A stretch of DNA of 64,000 nt from Hirschia litorea (GTDB taxonomy: Bacteria > Pseudomonadota > Alphaproteobacteria > Caulobacterales > Hyphomonadaceae): NCBI RefSeq assembly GCF_042665075.1, contig NZ_JBHTBR010000002.1:186001-250000 (forward strand), written 5' to 3'. This document shows, piece by piece, positions 43,541 to 52,352 of the stretch (position 1 is the stretch's first letter; every line of letters begins with the position of its first letter). A program made the translations under genes and the position numbers. The notes below the pieces were generated by a model. That model was not told where the DNA came from. It saw only the letters and a program-made list of their open reading frames with translations, and searched no databases.

Positions 43541-44155
43541 ATGTTTACAGGTCTCGTTACCGACCTTGGCCGTATCGCGGATGTTAAAGATGAGAACGGC
43601 ATGCGCCGTTTCCGTGTTGAGAGTGCCTATTCGGTAGATGACATTGAAATGGGTGCATCCATTATGCATTCAGGTGTGTGTCTCACTGTGGTTGGCTTTG
43701 ATCAAAATGACGATGGATGCTGGTTTGACGTTGAAGCTGTGCAAGAAACCCTAGATCGTACAGTGCTTGGACAATGGCGTGGTGGGACGCACGTTAATTT
43801 AGAGCAAAGCCTAAAACTGGGGGATAAGCTGGGCGGGCACTTCGTTTTTGGTCATGTAGATTGCGTCGGTGAGGTTATATCAGTAACGCCCGAGGGTGGT
43901 TCTCGCCGTATTCGGTTTTCTATCCCAGACAGCATGAGCAAATATGTCGCTGAAAAGGGCTCTATCGCAATTGATGGTGTGTCTCTAACAGTAGCTGCTG
44001 TGGGTGTTGAAAATAATATAGATTGGTTTGAGGTTGCTGTTATTCCCCACACATGGGAAGTGACCACAATTGGTGAAATGAAACCGGGTCGTAAAGTGAA
44101 CCTGGAAGCTGACATGCTCGCGCGTTATGTGGCGCGTATGTTGAACAAGGAATAA
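43541..44155 (+). CDS. ribE: Riboflavin synthase, alpha subunit
   Basis: Riboflavin synthase dismutates two 6,7-dimethyl-8-ribityllumazines to riboflavin. The 204 residues consist of two lumazine-binding repeats. The first opens MFTGLVTDLGRI and includes GVCLTVV; the second has GHFVFGHVDCVGEV and then IDGVSLTVAAV. The length is typical. The ribosome site is weak. ribBA follows 4 bp later. Confidence 0.96.
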   Translation: MFTGLVTDLGRIADVKDENGMRRFRVESAYSVDDIEMGASIMHSGVCLTVVGFDQNDDGCWFDVEAVQETLDRTVLGQWRGGTHVNLEQSLKLGDKLGGHFVFGHVDCVGEVISVTPEGGSRRIRFSIPDSMSKYVAEKGSIAIDGVSLTVAAVGVENNIDWFEVAVIPHTWEVTTIGEMKPGRKVNLEADMLARYVARMLNKE

Positions 44156-44159
44156 ATGA

Positions 44160-45284
44160 ATGTCTGAAGATTTTTCAACCGCGATTTCTCCGATCGAAGA
44201 GATCATTGAAGATGCGCGCAATGGGAAAATGTATATCCTTGTGGATGCTGAAGATCGTGAAAACGAAGGTGATTTGATTATCCCTGCGCAGTTTGCGACG
44301 CCAGACCAAGTAAATTTTATGGCACGTTATGGACGTGGGCTCATCTGTCTTTCCATGAATAGAGATCGCGGACGTGGTTTGAATCTTGATATGATGGCGC
44401 GTGAAAACCGCGAAAGCATGCAAACAGCTTTCACCGTGTCTATTGAAGCTAAAGAAGGTGTGACTACTGGTATCTCAGCGCATGATCGTTCACATACTAT
44501 TGCCGTTGCAATTGACCCGACAAAAGGACCAGAAGACATTGTGTCGCCAGGGCACGTGTTTCCTTTAATTGCGCGTGATGGTGGTGTGCTTGTGCGTGCA
44601 GGGCACACAGAAGCCGCTGTAGATATTTCTCGTTTGGCCGGGCTTTATCCTGCTGGTGTGATTTGTGAAATCATGAATGATGATGGTTCAATGGCGCGCT
44701 TGCCAGAGCTTGTATCATTTGCCCAATTACACGGTTTGAAAGTCGGTACGATTGCGGACCTAATCGCTTATCGCCGTCGTGAAGATCGCTTTCTTGAACG
44801 CCGTATCGAAACTGATTTTGAATCCAGCTATGGTGGAAAATTCCGTTTGATCGTGTTTAAAAATCTGATTGATGAAACCGAGCATGTTGCGCTTGTTAAG
44901 GGTCGTATTTCTGGTGATGAGCCAACATTGGTGCGTGTGCACCGAGTCGATTTCCTTACAGATGTATTGGGTCAAGCAAATGGCCGTGAAGATGCTGTGC
45001 AATCGGCAATCCGCACTTTGTCTGAATCAGAAGAAAATGGTGTGGCTGTTTTTGTGCGCATGGGTGTAAAAGCAGACCTAGCCACACAACTTGGCGCAAT
45101 TGATGATGGTAAGCCTGATCCATCTGCACCATTGCGCGAATATGGTATCGGGGCGCAAATTTTGAAAGATTTGGGTGTCCGTAAGATGATTTTGATGAGT
45201 AATCATGGTCCTTCTACCTTGCCGGGACTTGACGGCTACGGCTTGTCAGTAGAGGGATGGCGTCGGTTTTCTGGAGACGAGTAG
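44160..45284 (+). CDS. ribB: RibBA with degenerate GTP cyclohydrolase II domain
   Basis: A 374-residue fusion. The N-terminal half is 3,4-dihydroxy-2-butanone-4-phosphate synthase, with VDAEDRENEGDLIIPAQ and the GHTEAAVDISRLAGLYPAGV block. The C-terminal half aligns by position with GTP cyclohydrolase II, but the zinc-cysteine loop (HSExLTGDxxxSxRCDC in active enzymes) reads HRVDFLTDVLGQANGREDA, without cysteines. It is therefore probably inactive for GTP. Such degenerate fusions (sometimes called RibBX) are known in alphaproteobacteria. The gene lies between ribE and ribH. Confidence 0.92.
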   Translation: MSEDFSTAISPIEEIIEDARNGKMYILVDAEDRENEGDLIIPAQFATPDQVNFMARYGRGLICLSMNRDRGRGLNLDMMARENRESMQTAFTVSIEAKEGVTTGISAHDRSHTIAVAIDPTKGPEDIVSPGHVFPLIARDGGVLVRAGHTEAAVDISRLAGLYPAGVICEIMNDDGSMARLPELVSFAQLHGLKVGTIADLIAYRRREDRFLERRIETDFESSYGGKFRLIVFKNLIDETEHVALVKGRISGDEPTLVRVHRVDFLTDVLGQANGREDAVQSAIRTLSESEENGVAVFVRMGVKADLATQLGAIDDGKPDPSAPLREYGIGAQILKDLGVRKMILMSNHGPSTLPGLDGYGLSVEGWRRFSGDE

Positions 45285-45286
45285 AC

Positions 45287-45730
45287 ATGAGTGATTTTGC
45301 GCCTCACATTTTGATTGTAACATCGCGGTATTATGAAAAAATTGTACTTGAGCTTGAGGCTGGTGTGGAAGAAGCACTAGATCGCGCGGGCGCAACATAC
45401 GAAACAATTGAAGTGCCGGGTGCATTTGAAATTCCTGCTGCTATTCGCATGGCTATGGAAGCTGCTGAGTTTGATGGCTATATCGGGCTTGGATGCGTCA
45501 TTCGCGGAGAAACATCGCACTATGATTATGTGTGTGGTGAAAGTGCGCGTGCGATGATGGATATTTCCATGATGGGAACACCTATTGGATTTGGTATTTT
45601 GACGGTTGAAAACCAAGACCAAGCTTGGGTCCGTGCGGATCGAAAACAGAAAAACAAAGGCCAAGAAGTAGTCGATGCTTGTGTGGCTATGGTGAACCTT
45701 TCGCGCCATTTTTCAGACGTGGATGTGTAA
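45287..45730 (+). CDS. ribH: 6,7-dimethyl-8-ribityllumazine synthase
   Basis: Lumazine synthase joins the dihydroxybutanone phosphate from RibB with the pyrimidine. The 147 residues include EVPGAFEIPAAIRMA, the GYIGLGCVIRGETSHYDYVC block with the catalytic histidine, and GFGILTVENQDQA. The ATG at 45287 lies just after the ribB stop and has GGAG ten bases upstream. The nusB start follows the stop directly. Confidence 0.96.
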   Translation: MSDFAPHILIVTSRYYEKIVLELEAGVEEALDRAGATYETIEVPGAFEIPAAIRMAMEAAEFDGYIGLGCVIRGETSHYDYVCGESARAMMDISMMGTPIGFGILTVENQDQAWVRADRKQKNKGQEVVDACVAMVNLSRHFSDVDV

Positions 45731-46222
45731 ATGACTAATACCCCGCCAGTGGATAAAGATAACGAACGTAAATTACGTAAACTTGCCCGTTCAGGTGCGC
45801 GTTTGGCGGGTGTGCAGGCGCTCTACCAAATCGAGCAAACTGGCCGCTCGGCGCGCTCAGTCATTGACGATTATTGCGAAGATGGTGTCGGCCTTGATGA
45901 TGAAGGCAATCCAATTGAAGCTGCTGACCCTGAAATTTTCAGAGATCTTGTTGAAGGTGTTGTTGATATCCAAGTTGAAATCAATGAGGCAATAGTTAAA
46001 CGTCTAGCAGATGGTTGGAAAATTGAGCGCTTGGATGCAACGTCTCGTGCGATTTTGCGTGCAGGTGTGTATGAATTGATGAAGCGTGATGATTTGCCGG
46101 CGCAGATTATTCTGGATGAATATGTGTCTATCGCACATGCATTCTTTGATGACGCTGAACCGCGCTTTATAAATGCGTTGCTTGAAAATGTACGTGAAGA
46201 TGTACGCGGAACGCCAGCGTAA
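45731..46222 (+). CDS. nusB: Transcription antitermination factor NusB
   Basis: NusB binds boxA RNA in rRNA antitermination complexes. The 163-residue helical protein has GARLAGVQALYQIEQTG at the N-terminus, then WKIERLDATSRAILRAGVYE and LDEYVSIAHAFFD, the family blocks. The ATG directly follows the ribH stop (TAAATG), consistent with the common ribH-nusB pairing. Confidence 0.95.
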   Translation: MTNTPPVDKDNERKLRKLARSGARLAGVQALYQIEQTGRSARSVIDDYCEDGVGLDDEGNPIEAADPEIFRDLVEGVVDIQVEINEAIVKRLADGWKIERLDATSRAILRAGVYELMKRDDLPAQIILDEYVSIAHAFFDDAEPRFINALLENVREDVRGTPA

Positions 46223-46273
46223 AATCTAAACGATTAAAGGTGTCAGTATAAATTAAGATAAGGGTGGCTATGC

Positions 46274-47245
46274 ATGAATGAGTTTGATCTGATCAAGACT
46301 TATTTTGCACCTTTAGCAACATCACCAGATGCTTTCGGTTTGGAAGATGATGTCGCATCCTTAAATCCACCTGATGGACGTCAACTTATTATCACTACAG
46401 ATAGTCTCGTTGAGGGCGTTCATTTCTTGAGCGAAGATCCTCTTGAAACGGTGGCGCAAAAACTCCTTCGAGTTAACATTTCGGATGTCCTCGCAAAAGG
46501 TGGTACTCCTTGGGCAGCGGTCTTATCCTTAACGTGGCCGAGCGGACGAGATGTGCGCCAAATCAGTTCATTTGCGGATGGATTGAAAGCAGATTTGGAG
46601 CATTGGGGTATCTCGCTAATGGGGGGTGATACTACATCCACACCAGGTCCATTGATGCTAGGGTTCACACTGTTAGCACATTGCCCTCAGACGGGCCCCA
46701 TACGCAGAGCAGGCGCTAAGCAGGGCGACGACATATGGGTTACAGGCACGATTGGTGATGGCTATTTGGGGCTAAAAGCAGCTAGAGGTGAATTATCACT
46801 TAGCCGTCCTGAAGACGTGGCGTTGTTGGCGTGGCGTTATCGTGTGCCGGAGATCCCAGATCTCTCAATCGCAGACCTTATATCAAACGTTGCTCATGCA
46901 AGTGCTGACGTTTCGGACGGGCTTGTGGCTGATATTGATCACATTGCAAAAGCTTCTAATTTTCAAGCAGTTATTGCTTTGGATGATGTTCCTTTCAGCA
47001 GTGCAGCCAAGCTATGTTTAGAAGAAAAAAAGGTTGGCAGACTGGAGCTTATTACAAAGGGTGATGATTATCAGACTGTTTTTACAGCACCACCCGAGGC
47101 CAAGGCTGCTATTTTGCGCGCCAGTCTGCAACATGGTTTGGACATTACTAAAATTGGAAAAATCCAATCCGGCCAAGGCGTACTATTGCAACGTTCGAAT
47201 GGGGCAACCATTCCTATTAGAAGTGAAGGATGGAAACATTTTTGA
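46274..47245 (+). CDS. thiL: Thiamine-monophosphate kinase
   Basis: ThiL phosphorylates thiamine phosphate to the active diphosphate. The 323-residue PurM-fold enzyme has GLEDDVASLNPPDGRQLIIT, VEGVHFLSEDP, SDVLAKGGTPW, the GGDTTSTPGPLML region and SADVSDGLVADIDHIAKAS, all typical metal and ATP-binding blocks. It follows nusB by 51 bp, a common arrangement, and has AAGGG upstream of its ATG. Confidence 0.94.
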   Translation: MNEFDLIKTYFAPLATSPDAFGLEDDVASLNPPDGRQLIITTDSLVEGVHFLSEDPLETVAQKLLRVNISDVLAKGGTPWAAVLSLTWPSGRDVRQISSFADGLKADLEHWGISLMGGDTTSTPGPLMLGFTLLAHCPQTGPIRRAGAKQGDDIWVTGTIGDGYLGLKAARGELSLSRPEDVALLAWRYRVPEIPDLSIADLISNVAHASADVSDGLVADIDHIAKASNFQAVIALDDVPFSSAAKLCLEEKKVGRLELITKGDDYQTVFTAPPEAKAAILRASLQHGLDITKIGKIQSGQGVLLQRSNGATIPIRSEGWKHF

Positions 47246-47354
47246 AGTATAACTTGTTTCCGACCATTGTTTTATAACACTAAAATACAACACCTTCCTA
47301 ACGGAGTTGAAACCTCTTTGAAGTAGATTAGCTATAGTAATTCAGGAGAATTCT

Positions 47355-47810
47355 ATGGCTTTTTCAATGCCCTCAATTTCTAAAACACTCGCACTTTGTG
47401 CAGTTGGGGTTGTTATTTCAACGACCAGTTTTGGCGGCACCGCCTATGCTGCGGGGGATAGTGCCAATAAAAAAGAAGAAAAAGAAATCAATCGCTCAGT
47501 AGAATTAAACGCGATGGTTTTTCCTGTTTTTGATGAAGATCGTAAGCTCGTAAACTATCTTTATGTCAATGCAAGAATGCTCGTTGCAGACGGCAAAGGT
47601 GTGTGGGATTTTCGTGAAAAAGCACACATTGTAAGAGATGTCGTGCTGCGTGCTGCTCATAGAGAGAGCATCCACCTGCAAGGCAATTATTCACGTATTG
47701 ACGAAGAAAAAGCTGAAAAGCTTTTCATTGAAACCGTGAATAAAGAGCTAGGTGAGCATGCCTTTACGGGGATGACTTTCCTGCAAGTTGCCAGCCAAGA
47801 GCTTGGTTAA
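47355..47810 (+). CDS. Secreted protein of unknown function, FliL-like layout
   Basis: A 151-residue protein with a signal peptide (LALCAVGVVISTTSFGGTAYA, cut near residue 32, shown here with its flanks shortened). The mature part reads VFPVFDEDRKLVNYLYVNAR, a charged middle, then IVRDVVLRAAHRES and EKAEKLFIETVNKELG. The order of strand, long helix and terminal strand recalls the periplasmic domain of FliL, but no membrane anchor remains and the similarity is only by eye. AGGAGA lies ahead of the ATG. It follows thiL, separated by 109 bp that may hold its promoter. The function is unknown. Confidence 0.75.
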   Translation: MAFSMPSISKTLALCAVGVVISTTSFGGTAYAAGDSANKKEEKEINRSVELNAMVFPVFDEDRKLVNYLYVNARMLVADGKGVWDFREKAHIVRDVVLRAAHRESIHLQGNYSRIDEEKAEKLFIETVNKELGEHAFTGMTFLQVASQELG

Positions 47811-47832
47811 ATTGGTTTTTTAATCCAATAAA

Positions 47833-47869
47833 AAAACGGGCTGACGAAAAATGCAGGCCCGTTTTCTTT
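47833..47869. terminator. Bidirectional terminator before bamE
   Basis: AAAACGGGC (47833-47841) and GCCCGTTTT (47857-47865) form a 9-bp stem, with A and T tracts on both sides. It lies between a rightward gene and the leftward bamE. Confidence 0.85.
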
Positions 47870-47891
47870 AGTGGTTTTTAGGCTTTGAGAA

Positions 47892-48359
47892 TTACTGGCC
47901 GGGCCCACGTTCTTGTTGTTGGCCTATACCACCAGGAAGACCTGCACCAATTGTTCCGAATAATTGCTCAAGAATTCCTAGTTGACGTCCACGAGTTGGC
48001 GTTTCGCGTGAGACATAATCGATCACTTTACCATCGCTTAAATCGTAGGTGAGAACATCTGTAACCTGATCTTGTTCGTCAAATTGAATGGCTACAATGT
48101 TACGACGCACAACTTTGGAGCGGTGATAGGTCAATTGCTCCTGAGTTGATGACATATAAACCCAGAGGTTATCATCAAAAACACTTGTCGTAGATGGAGA
48201 ACCTAAACGCGCAATAACAGTTGACCGTGTATCCACAGAGGGTTCAATCTCTGAAGGTTGCACTTGGTCTGGTAAATAGCCATGAAAATTACGTGATGCT
48301 TGACATGCATTAACAGAAAGAATCGCGGCACAGGCTATAAAAATCTTAAACTTCACCAT
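47892..48359 (-). CDS. bamE: Outer membrane assembly lipoprotein BamE
   Basis: BamE (SmpA/OmlA) is a small lipoprotein of the beta-barrel assembly machine. The 155 residues have a lipoprotein signal ending SVNAC at residue 19, then the family segment VIARLGSPSTTSVFDDNLWV, followed by YMSS and the strand VVRRNIVAIQFDEQDQVTDV. The C-terminal ~30 residues are Gly/Gln-rich. It is divergent from the bc1 chaperone gene, which matches its usual alphaproteobacterial neighbour. Confidence 0.92.
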   Translation of the reverse strand: MVKFKIFIACAAILSVNACQASRNFHGYLPDQVQPSEIEPSVDTRSTVIARLGSPSTTSVFDDNLWVYMSSTQEQLTYHRSKVVRRNIVAIQFDEQDQVTDVLTYDLSDGKVIDYVSRETPTRGRQLGILEQLFGTIGAGLPGGIGQQQERGPGQ

Positions 48360-48429
48360 ATTGAGGTCTCCAACTCGTGAATACGTTGGTACAGTTGGGG
48401 AGTATAGTTTGGCAAGCGGAGTATAGCGA

Positions 48430-48981
48430 ATGGAACTGCTGAAATCGATATTTCTAAGAAAAAAACGCTCAAAAGAGGTTCCCGAGGCGCTTCACATGGC
48501 GATTATGGAGCAATCGCTTCAACCATGTTTCTTTGGGGATGGTAAATTAGAGGATAGCTTTGCTGGGCGATTTGAGGTGGTTGCGCTGCATTCCGCTTTG
48601 GTTTTCCGTCGCTTGAGAGATATGGGAGAGGCGGGCAATGGGTTAGCTCAAGAAACTTTCAATGAATTATTCTCTGGCTTTGATGACGCATTGAGAGAAA
48701 TCGGAACAGGTGATTTAAAGGTCGGAAAAAAGGTGCGCGTAATCGGTGAATCTTTTTACGGTCGCGCAAAAGCATATGATGAAGCTATTTCAGAGCGCAA
48801 TGATTTGGCTATGAAGGATGCGATTCTAAGGAATATGAATGTGAATGACGGATTCGCAGATGTTCTGGCGAAGTATGCAAGTCAAGCAGCAGTTCTCTTT
48901 GACAATCAACAAGAAGAGCGCATGTTAACTGCTGAAATTGACTGGCCTTCAGTGGAAGAAGTCAACCTTTGGGCCAACTGA
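48430..48981 (+). CDS. Ubiquinol-cytochrome c chaperone family protein (CBP3-like)
   Basis: A 183-residue protein of the CBP3/UQCC1 family, which helps assemble cytochrome b of complex III. Recognisable parts are QPCFFGDGKLEDSFAGRFEV, HSALVFRRLRDMGE, the LFSGFDDALREIGTGDLKVG motif and the following VKVIGESFYGRAKAYDEA-like stretch. The length is usual. It sits between bamE and plsX. In related genomes a DUF177/YceD gene usually follows; here it is missing, with only 65 bp to plsX. Confidence 0.9.
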   Translation: MELLKSIFLRKKRSKEVPEALHMAIMEQSLQPCFFGDGKLEDSFAGRFEVVALHSALVFRRLRDMGEAGNGLAQETFNELFSGFDDALREIGTGDLKVGKKVRVIGESFYGRAKAYDEAISERNDLAMKDAILRNMNVNDGFADVLAKYASQAAVLFDNQQEERMLTAEIDWPSVEEVNLWAN

Positions 48982-49046
48982 GACTAGATAACTGACGCGG
49001 ACGTGTTAATAGGTCGAGGATTGTATTAGTGAAACAGGCGAATTGA

Positions 49047-50114
49047 ATGACTGAGATTCAGGTCATTTCTATAGACGGCATGGGTGGTGATGATGGCGCT
49101 CAAATGGTCGTTGCGGGAATAGAACGCTACGCGAAGACAGACCCCAACACACGCTTTTTGGTGTTTGGTGATGAGGTCGTTCTTAAACCTTTACTAGCAG
49201 CCACAGAGCATGCCAAGGCGCGCACAGAGATTCGTCATGCCGCTAAGAGCGTTGCGATGGATGCGAAGCCTGCTCAGGCTGTGCGTCAGGGGAAAGGCAC
49301 CTCCATGTGGGGGGCTATTGAGGCTGTCAAAAAAGGTGAAGCTTCAGCAGTTGTATCTGCAGGCAATACTGGTGCTTTGATGGCGATGGCCAAACTAATT
49401 CTTCGTACAATGGAGGGGATACATCGCCCAGCATTGTGCGCGAGTTGGCCAACCGCTAAAGGAATGAGTGCAGTTCTTGATCTTGGTGCTGATATTACAG
49501 CAGATGCAGAGCAACTGGCTGAGTTTGCTATTATGGGAGAAGCTTTTGCAAAAGCGGTACACCATAAAGAGAATCCAAGCATAGGACTACTCAATATTGG
49601 TTCTGAAGATATGAAGGGGAATGATACCCTACGGTATGCAGCTTCTTTATTGAGCAACGATGATTTGACAATAAACTATACCGGTTTTCTCGAAGGCAAT
49701 GATATCTCCTTTGGTGGTGCAGACGTTATCGTGACTGATGGGTTTACTGGCAATGTCGCTCTAAAGACAGCTGAAGGTGCGGCTGGATTAATTGCACAAC
49801 TATTAAAGACTTATCTCAAAGGGAGTGTGTTTGGGATGCTGGGTGGTATGATCGCCACTCCTGCTCTGAAACGCCTAAAAGATAGAATTGACCCCAGACG
49901 CGTGAATGGTGCCGTATTCCTGGGACTAAAAGGGATTGTTGTGAAAAGTCATGGTGGAACTGATCCATATGGCTATGAGCAAGCAATAAGGGTTGCGGTT
50001 GACATGGGTAGCTGTCACTTTGCGGAGTTCATCGAACCGAGTCTTGCGCAGCTAAAGCTGGTTGTGGAAGCAACCGAAAAGAAAAATTTGAGTGCGACTG
50101 AGGCGGCTGAGTAG
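49047..50114 (+). CDS. plsX: Phosphate acyltransferase PlsX
   Basis: PlsX turns acyl-ACP into acyl-phosphate for phospholipid synthesis. The 355 residues open VISIDGMGGDDGAQMVVAGI, with AGNTGALMAMAKLIL, LLNIGSEDMKGND and VTDGFTGNVALKTAEGAAG as family blocks. The usual IxxDAMGGD has Gly for Ala. It starts the plsX-fabH-ihfA-merR run, with fabH 3 bp downstream. Confidence 0.95.
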   Translation: MTEIQVISIDGMGGDDGAQMVVAGIERYAKTDPNTRFLVFGDEVVLKPLLAATEHAKARTEIRHAAKSVAMDAKPAQAVRQGKGTSMWGAIEAVKKGEASAVVSAGNTGALMAMAKLILRTMEGIHRPALCASWPTAKGMSAVLDLGADITADAEQLAEFAIMGEAFAKAVHHKENPSIGLLNIGSEDMKGNDTLRYAASLLSNDDLTINYTGFLEGNDISFGGADVIVTDGFTGNVALKTAEGAAGLIAQLLKTYLKGSVFGMLGGMIATPALKRLKDRIDPRRVNGAVFLGLKGIVVKSHGGTDPYGYEQAIRVAVDMGSCHFAEFIEPSLAQLKLVVEATEKKNLSATEAAE

Positions 50115-50117
50115 ACA

Positions 50118-51104
50118 TTGACCACACTTCAATCAGAGTATCGTTCTGTAGTTACAGGTATTGGCGGTTATTTACCCGAACGCATTTTGACAAATGAGGA
50201 TTTGTCAAAAATGGTGGATACGGATGACGCTTGGATAACTGAGCGCACTGGAATTAAGTCACGCCATATTGCCGCGGACGGAGAGCTGACCTCTGATTTG
50301 GGGACGAAAGCTGCGATAAAAGCGATGGAAGACGCCGGTGTCACAGCTGACGATATTGATTTAATCATTTGTGCAACAGCTACTCCTGATAAAACTTTTC
50401 CTGCGACAGCTTCTATCATTCAAAGAAAACTTGGTGTCACCAATGGTGCAGCATTTGATGTTCAAGCTGTGTGTTCAGGTTTTGTGTTTGCTATGGCAAC
50501 AGCTGACAATTATCTTGCGAGAGGGCAGTTTAAACGCGCGCTCGTGATTGGCGCTGAGACGTTTTCTCGGATTATTGATTGGTCTGATCGTGGTACTTGT
50601 GTGCTTTTTGGTGATGGTGGCGGGGCTATTGTTCTTGAACGTCAAACGAAAGAAGAAGCCAACGGTAGCGGTGTATTAGGCGCGCATTTGCGTACAGATG
50701 GTCGCTATGTTGATTTGCTTCATGTTGACGGTGGGCCTTCATCTACTCAAACCGTTGGACACCTTCGGATGATTGGCAATCAGGTTTTTAAACATGCCGT
50801 CAATAAAATATCAGAATCGGTGCGAACAGTTGTAGATGAAGCTGATTTAGAGCTTAGTGATATAGATTGGCTTGTTCCGCATCAGGCAAATCAACGCATA
50901 CTTTCTGCGGTTGCGCGAAATCTAGGTGTTGAAGAAAATCGAATCGTATCTACAGTTGCTAATCATGGGAATACTTCTGCTGCTTCAGTGCCGCTTGCGT
51001 TAAGTGAATTGCACAAGTCTGGTATGCTCAAAAAGGGCGAATTAGTGCTTATTGAAGCAATTGGTGGAGGCCTTTCTTGGGGGGCTGCGTTGTTTAGACT
51101 TTGA
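50118..51104 (+). CDS. fabH: 3-oxoacyl-ACP synthase III
   Basis: FabH starts fatty acid chains from acetyl-CoA and malonyl-ACP. The 328 residues include the nucleophile C119 in VQAVCSGFVFAMATAD, the histidine in WLVPHQANQRI and the asparagine in VANHGNTSAASVPLAL. The start is a TTG 3 bp after the plsX stop; no other in-frame start precedes the conserved SVVTGIGGYLPERILTN. It is followed by an inverted repeat and ihfA. Confidence 0.95.
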   Translation: MTTLQSEYRSVVTGIGGYLPERILTNEDLSKMVDTDDAWITERTGIKSRHIAADGELTSDLGTKAAIKAMEDAGVTADDIDLIICATATPDKTFPATASIIQRKLGVTNGAAFDVQAVCSGFVFAMATADNYLARGQFKRALVIGAETFSRIIDWSDRGTCVLFGDGGGAIVLERQTKEEANGSGVLGAHLRTDGRYVDLLHVDGGPSSTQTVGHLRMIGNQVFKHAVNKISESVRTVVDEADLELSDIDWLVPHQANQRILSAVARNLGVEENRIVSTVANHGNTSAASVPLALSELHKSGMLKKGELVLIEAIGGGLSWGAALFRL

Positions 51105-51106
51105 TT

Positions 51107-51133
51107 AACGAATAGTAAATGAATGTATTCGTT
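51107..51133. repeat. Inverted repeat after fabH
   Basis: AACGAATA (51107-51114) and TATTCGTT (51126-51133) flank 11 bases, directly after the fabH stop and followed by GATATTTTT. It may be a weak terminator or a site upstream of ihfA. Confidence 0.35.
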
Positions 51134-51208
51134 GATATTTTTGTGTAAACACTCTTAACAAAGTCAGCTTCTCGGGTTAATGTAGGTCATTAAATGGGAG
51201 CTGCTAAC

Positions 51209-51520
51209 GTGTCTGAAAAAACAATTACTCGGGCTGATATAGTCGATTCGTTGGTTCAACAAGTGGGCCTGACGAGGCAAGATTCTAGTGATTATCTTGA
51301 GCGCGTGCTTGAGATGATTTGCGAAGAGCTCGTTGCGGACAACCCTGTTAAGCTAGCTCGTTTTGGAAATTTTGTTGTACGGCGCAAAAATGCGCGGATA
51401 GGGCGTAATCCTAAAACAGGAACTGAGGCCCCGATAACCGCGCGTCGCGTTGTTACATTTAAGCCTTCGCCTTTGATGCGAAGCCGTGTGGAAGCATCGC
51501 TCGCTACTAAGGAGAAGTAA
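51209..51520 (+). CDS. ihfA: Integration host factor alpha subunit
   Basis: IHF bends DNA and helps organise the nucleoid, replication and promoters. The 103 residues open KTITRADIVDSLVQQVGLTR and carry the HU/IHF signature KLARFGNFVVRRKNARIGRN followed by PKTGTEAP. The GTG at 51209 has GGGAG eight bases upstream and gives the usual N-terminus; an ATG five codons earlier is the alternative. The stop overlaps the merR start by one base (TAATG). Confidence 0.94.
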   Translation: MSEKTITRADIVDSLVQQVGLTRQDSSDYLERVLEMICEELVADNPVKLARFGNFVVRRKNARIGRNPKTGTEAPITARRVVTFKPSPLMRSRVEASLATKEK

Positions 51521-52104
51521 TGAACGCCTCTGCTGCGAAGATTGTCTTTGATGATCTACATGATGCACAACCCACACCTCCGACTGTTACGATAGCTGGT
51601 GAAAGCCCGAAAAGTCGACGTCGCCCGAAACCTCAGAAGTCAGCGGATGCCTTTCGATCTATAGGTGAAGCAGCTAAGGAATTGGGCTTAAAGGCGCATG
51701 TTTTGCGTTTTTGGGAAACTAAATTTTCGCAGATTTCACCAATGAAACGTTCTGACCGCAGACGTTATTATCGCCCTGAGGATATGTTGACGATTCGCGC
51801 TATCCAGATCCTTCTCCATGAGCGTGGAATGACAATTAAGGGTGCGCAACGTTATTTAGCATCGACTCCAGTCAGCTCATTGTTGAGCGATGATGCTGAG
51901 GAGAAAAAGGTTATGGCACCAAGTATAGCTGGTAAATCGGTAAGAGACCTACAAGATGTTGTGCGCTCTGCTGTTGAAGGTGGTGCGTTTAAAGCGGTCG
52001 CAGAAGTGCAAAATGATGATGTGCCACGTGAGCGTTTAGATCGATTGTTGGAAGACCTGACGGGTTTGAAATCACGCTTGGATGAGGTGCGGAAAGCATC
52101 TTAG
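51520..52104 (+). CDS. MerR family transcriptional regulator
   Basis: A 194-residue regulator with an N-terminal disordered basic stretch (PKSRRRPKPQK), then the MerR winged helix: FRSIGEAAKELGLKAHVLRF, WETKFSQISPMKRSDRRRYY and IRAIQILLHERGMTIKGAQR. The C-terminal part is helical, without metal-binding cysteines, so its signal is unknown. The coupling to ihfA and the tRNA-Pro downstream are conserved in alphaproteobacteria. Confidence 0.92.
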   Translation: MNASAAKIVFDDLHDAQPTPPTVTIAGESPKSRRRPKPQKSADAFRSIGEAAKELGLKAHVLRFWETKFSQISPMKRSDRRRYYRPEDMLTIRAIQILLHERGMTIKGAQRYLASTPVSSLLSDDAEEKKVMAPSIAGKSVRDLQDVVRSAVEGGAFKAVAEVQNDDVPRERLDRLLEDLTGLKSRLDEVRKAS

Positions 52105-52140
52105 TTTGTTGTAAGCTGAAAACGTATCGAAGAATATTTA

Positions 52141-52180
52141 GCCCTGCCTATCTTATTGGATTAGCAGGGCTTTTTGTTTT
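52141..52180 (+). terminator. Intrinsic terminator of ihfA-merR
   Basis: GCCCTGC (52141-52147) pairs with GCAGGGC (52164-52170), followed by TTTTTGTTTT, 37 bp after the merR stop. Confidence 0.85.
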
Positions 52181-52275
52181 TAAAATCGTTTGGTTATTAG
52201 ATGTTTGAGTATTAAAAGGCATGAATAGCTGATTGCAAGTCTTCTAGGACTAGCTTATAAAGCTGCCTTGATTGT

Positions 52276-52352
52276 CGGGGCGTGGCGCAGCCCGGTAGCG
52301 CACTGGTCTGGGGGACCAGGGGTCGCAGGTTCAAGTCCTGCCGTCCCGACCA
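52276..52352 (+). tRNA. tRNA-Pro (anticodon GGG)
   Basis: A full cloverleaf can be drawn. The acceptor stem CGGGGCG / CGTCCCG has one G-U pair. The D arm is GCGC-AGCCCGGTA-GCGC, and the anticodon arm is CTGGT / ACCAG with loop CTGGGGG (anticodon GGG at the middle). The T arm has GGTTCAAGTCC, the discriminator is A, and CCA is encoded. It reads CCC and CCU codons. Confidence 0.95.
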
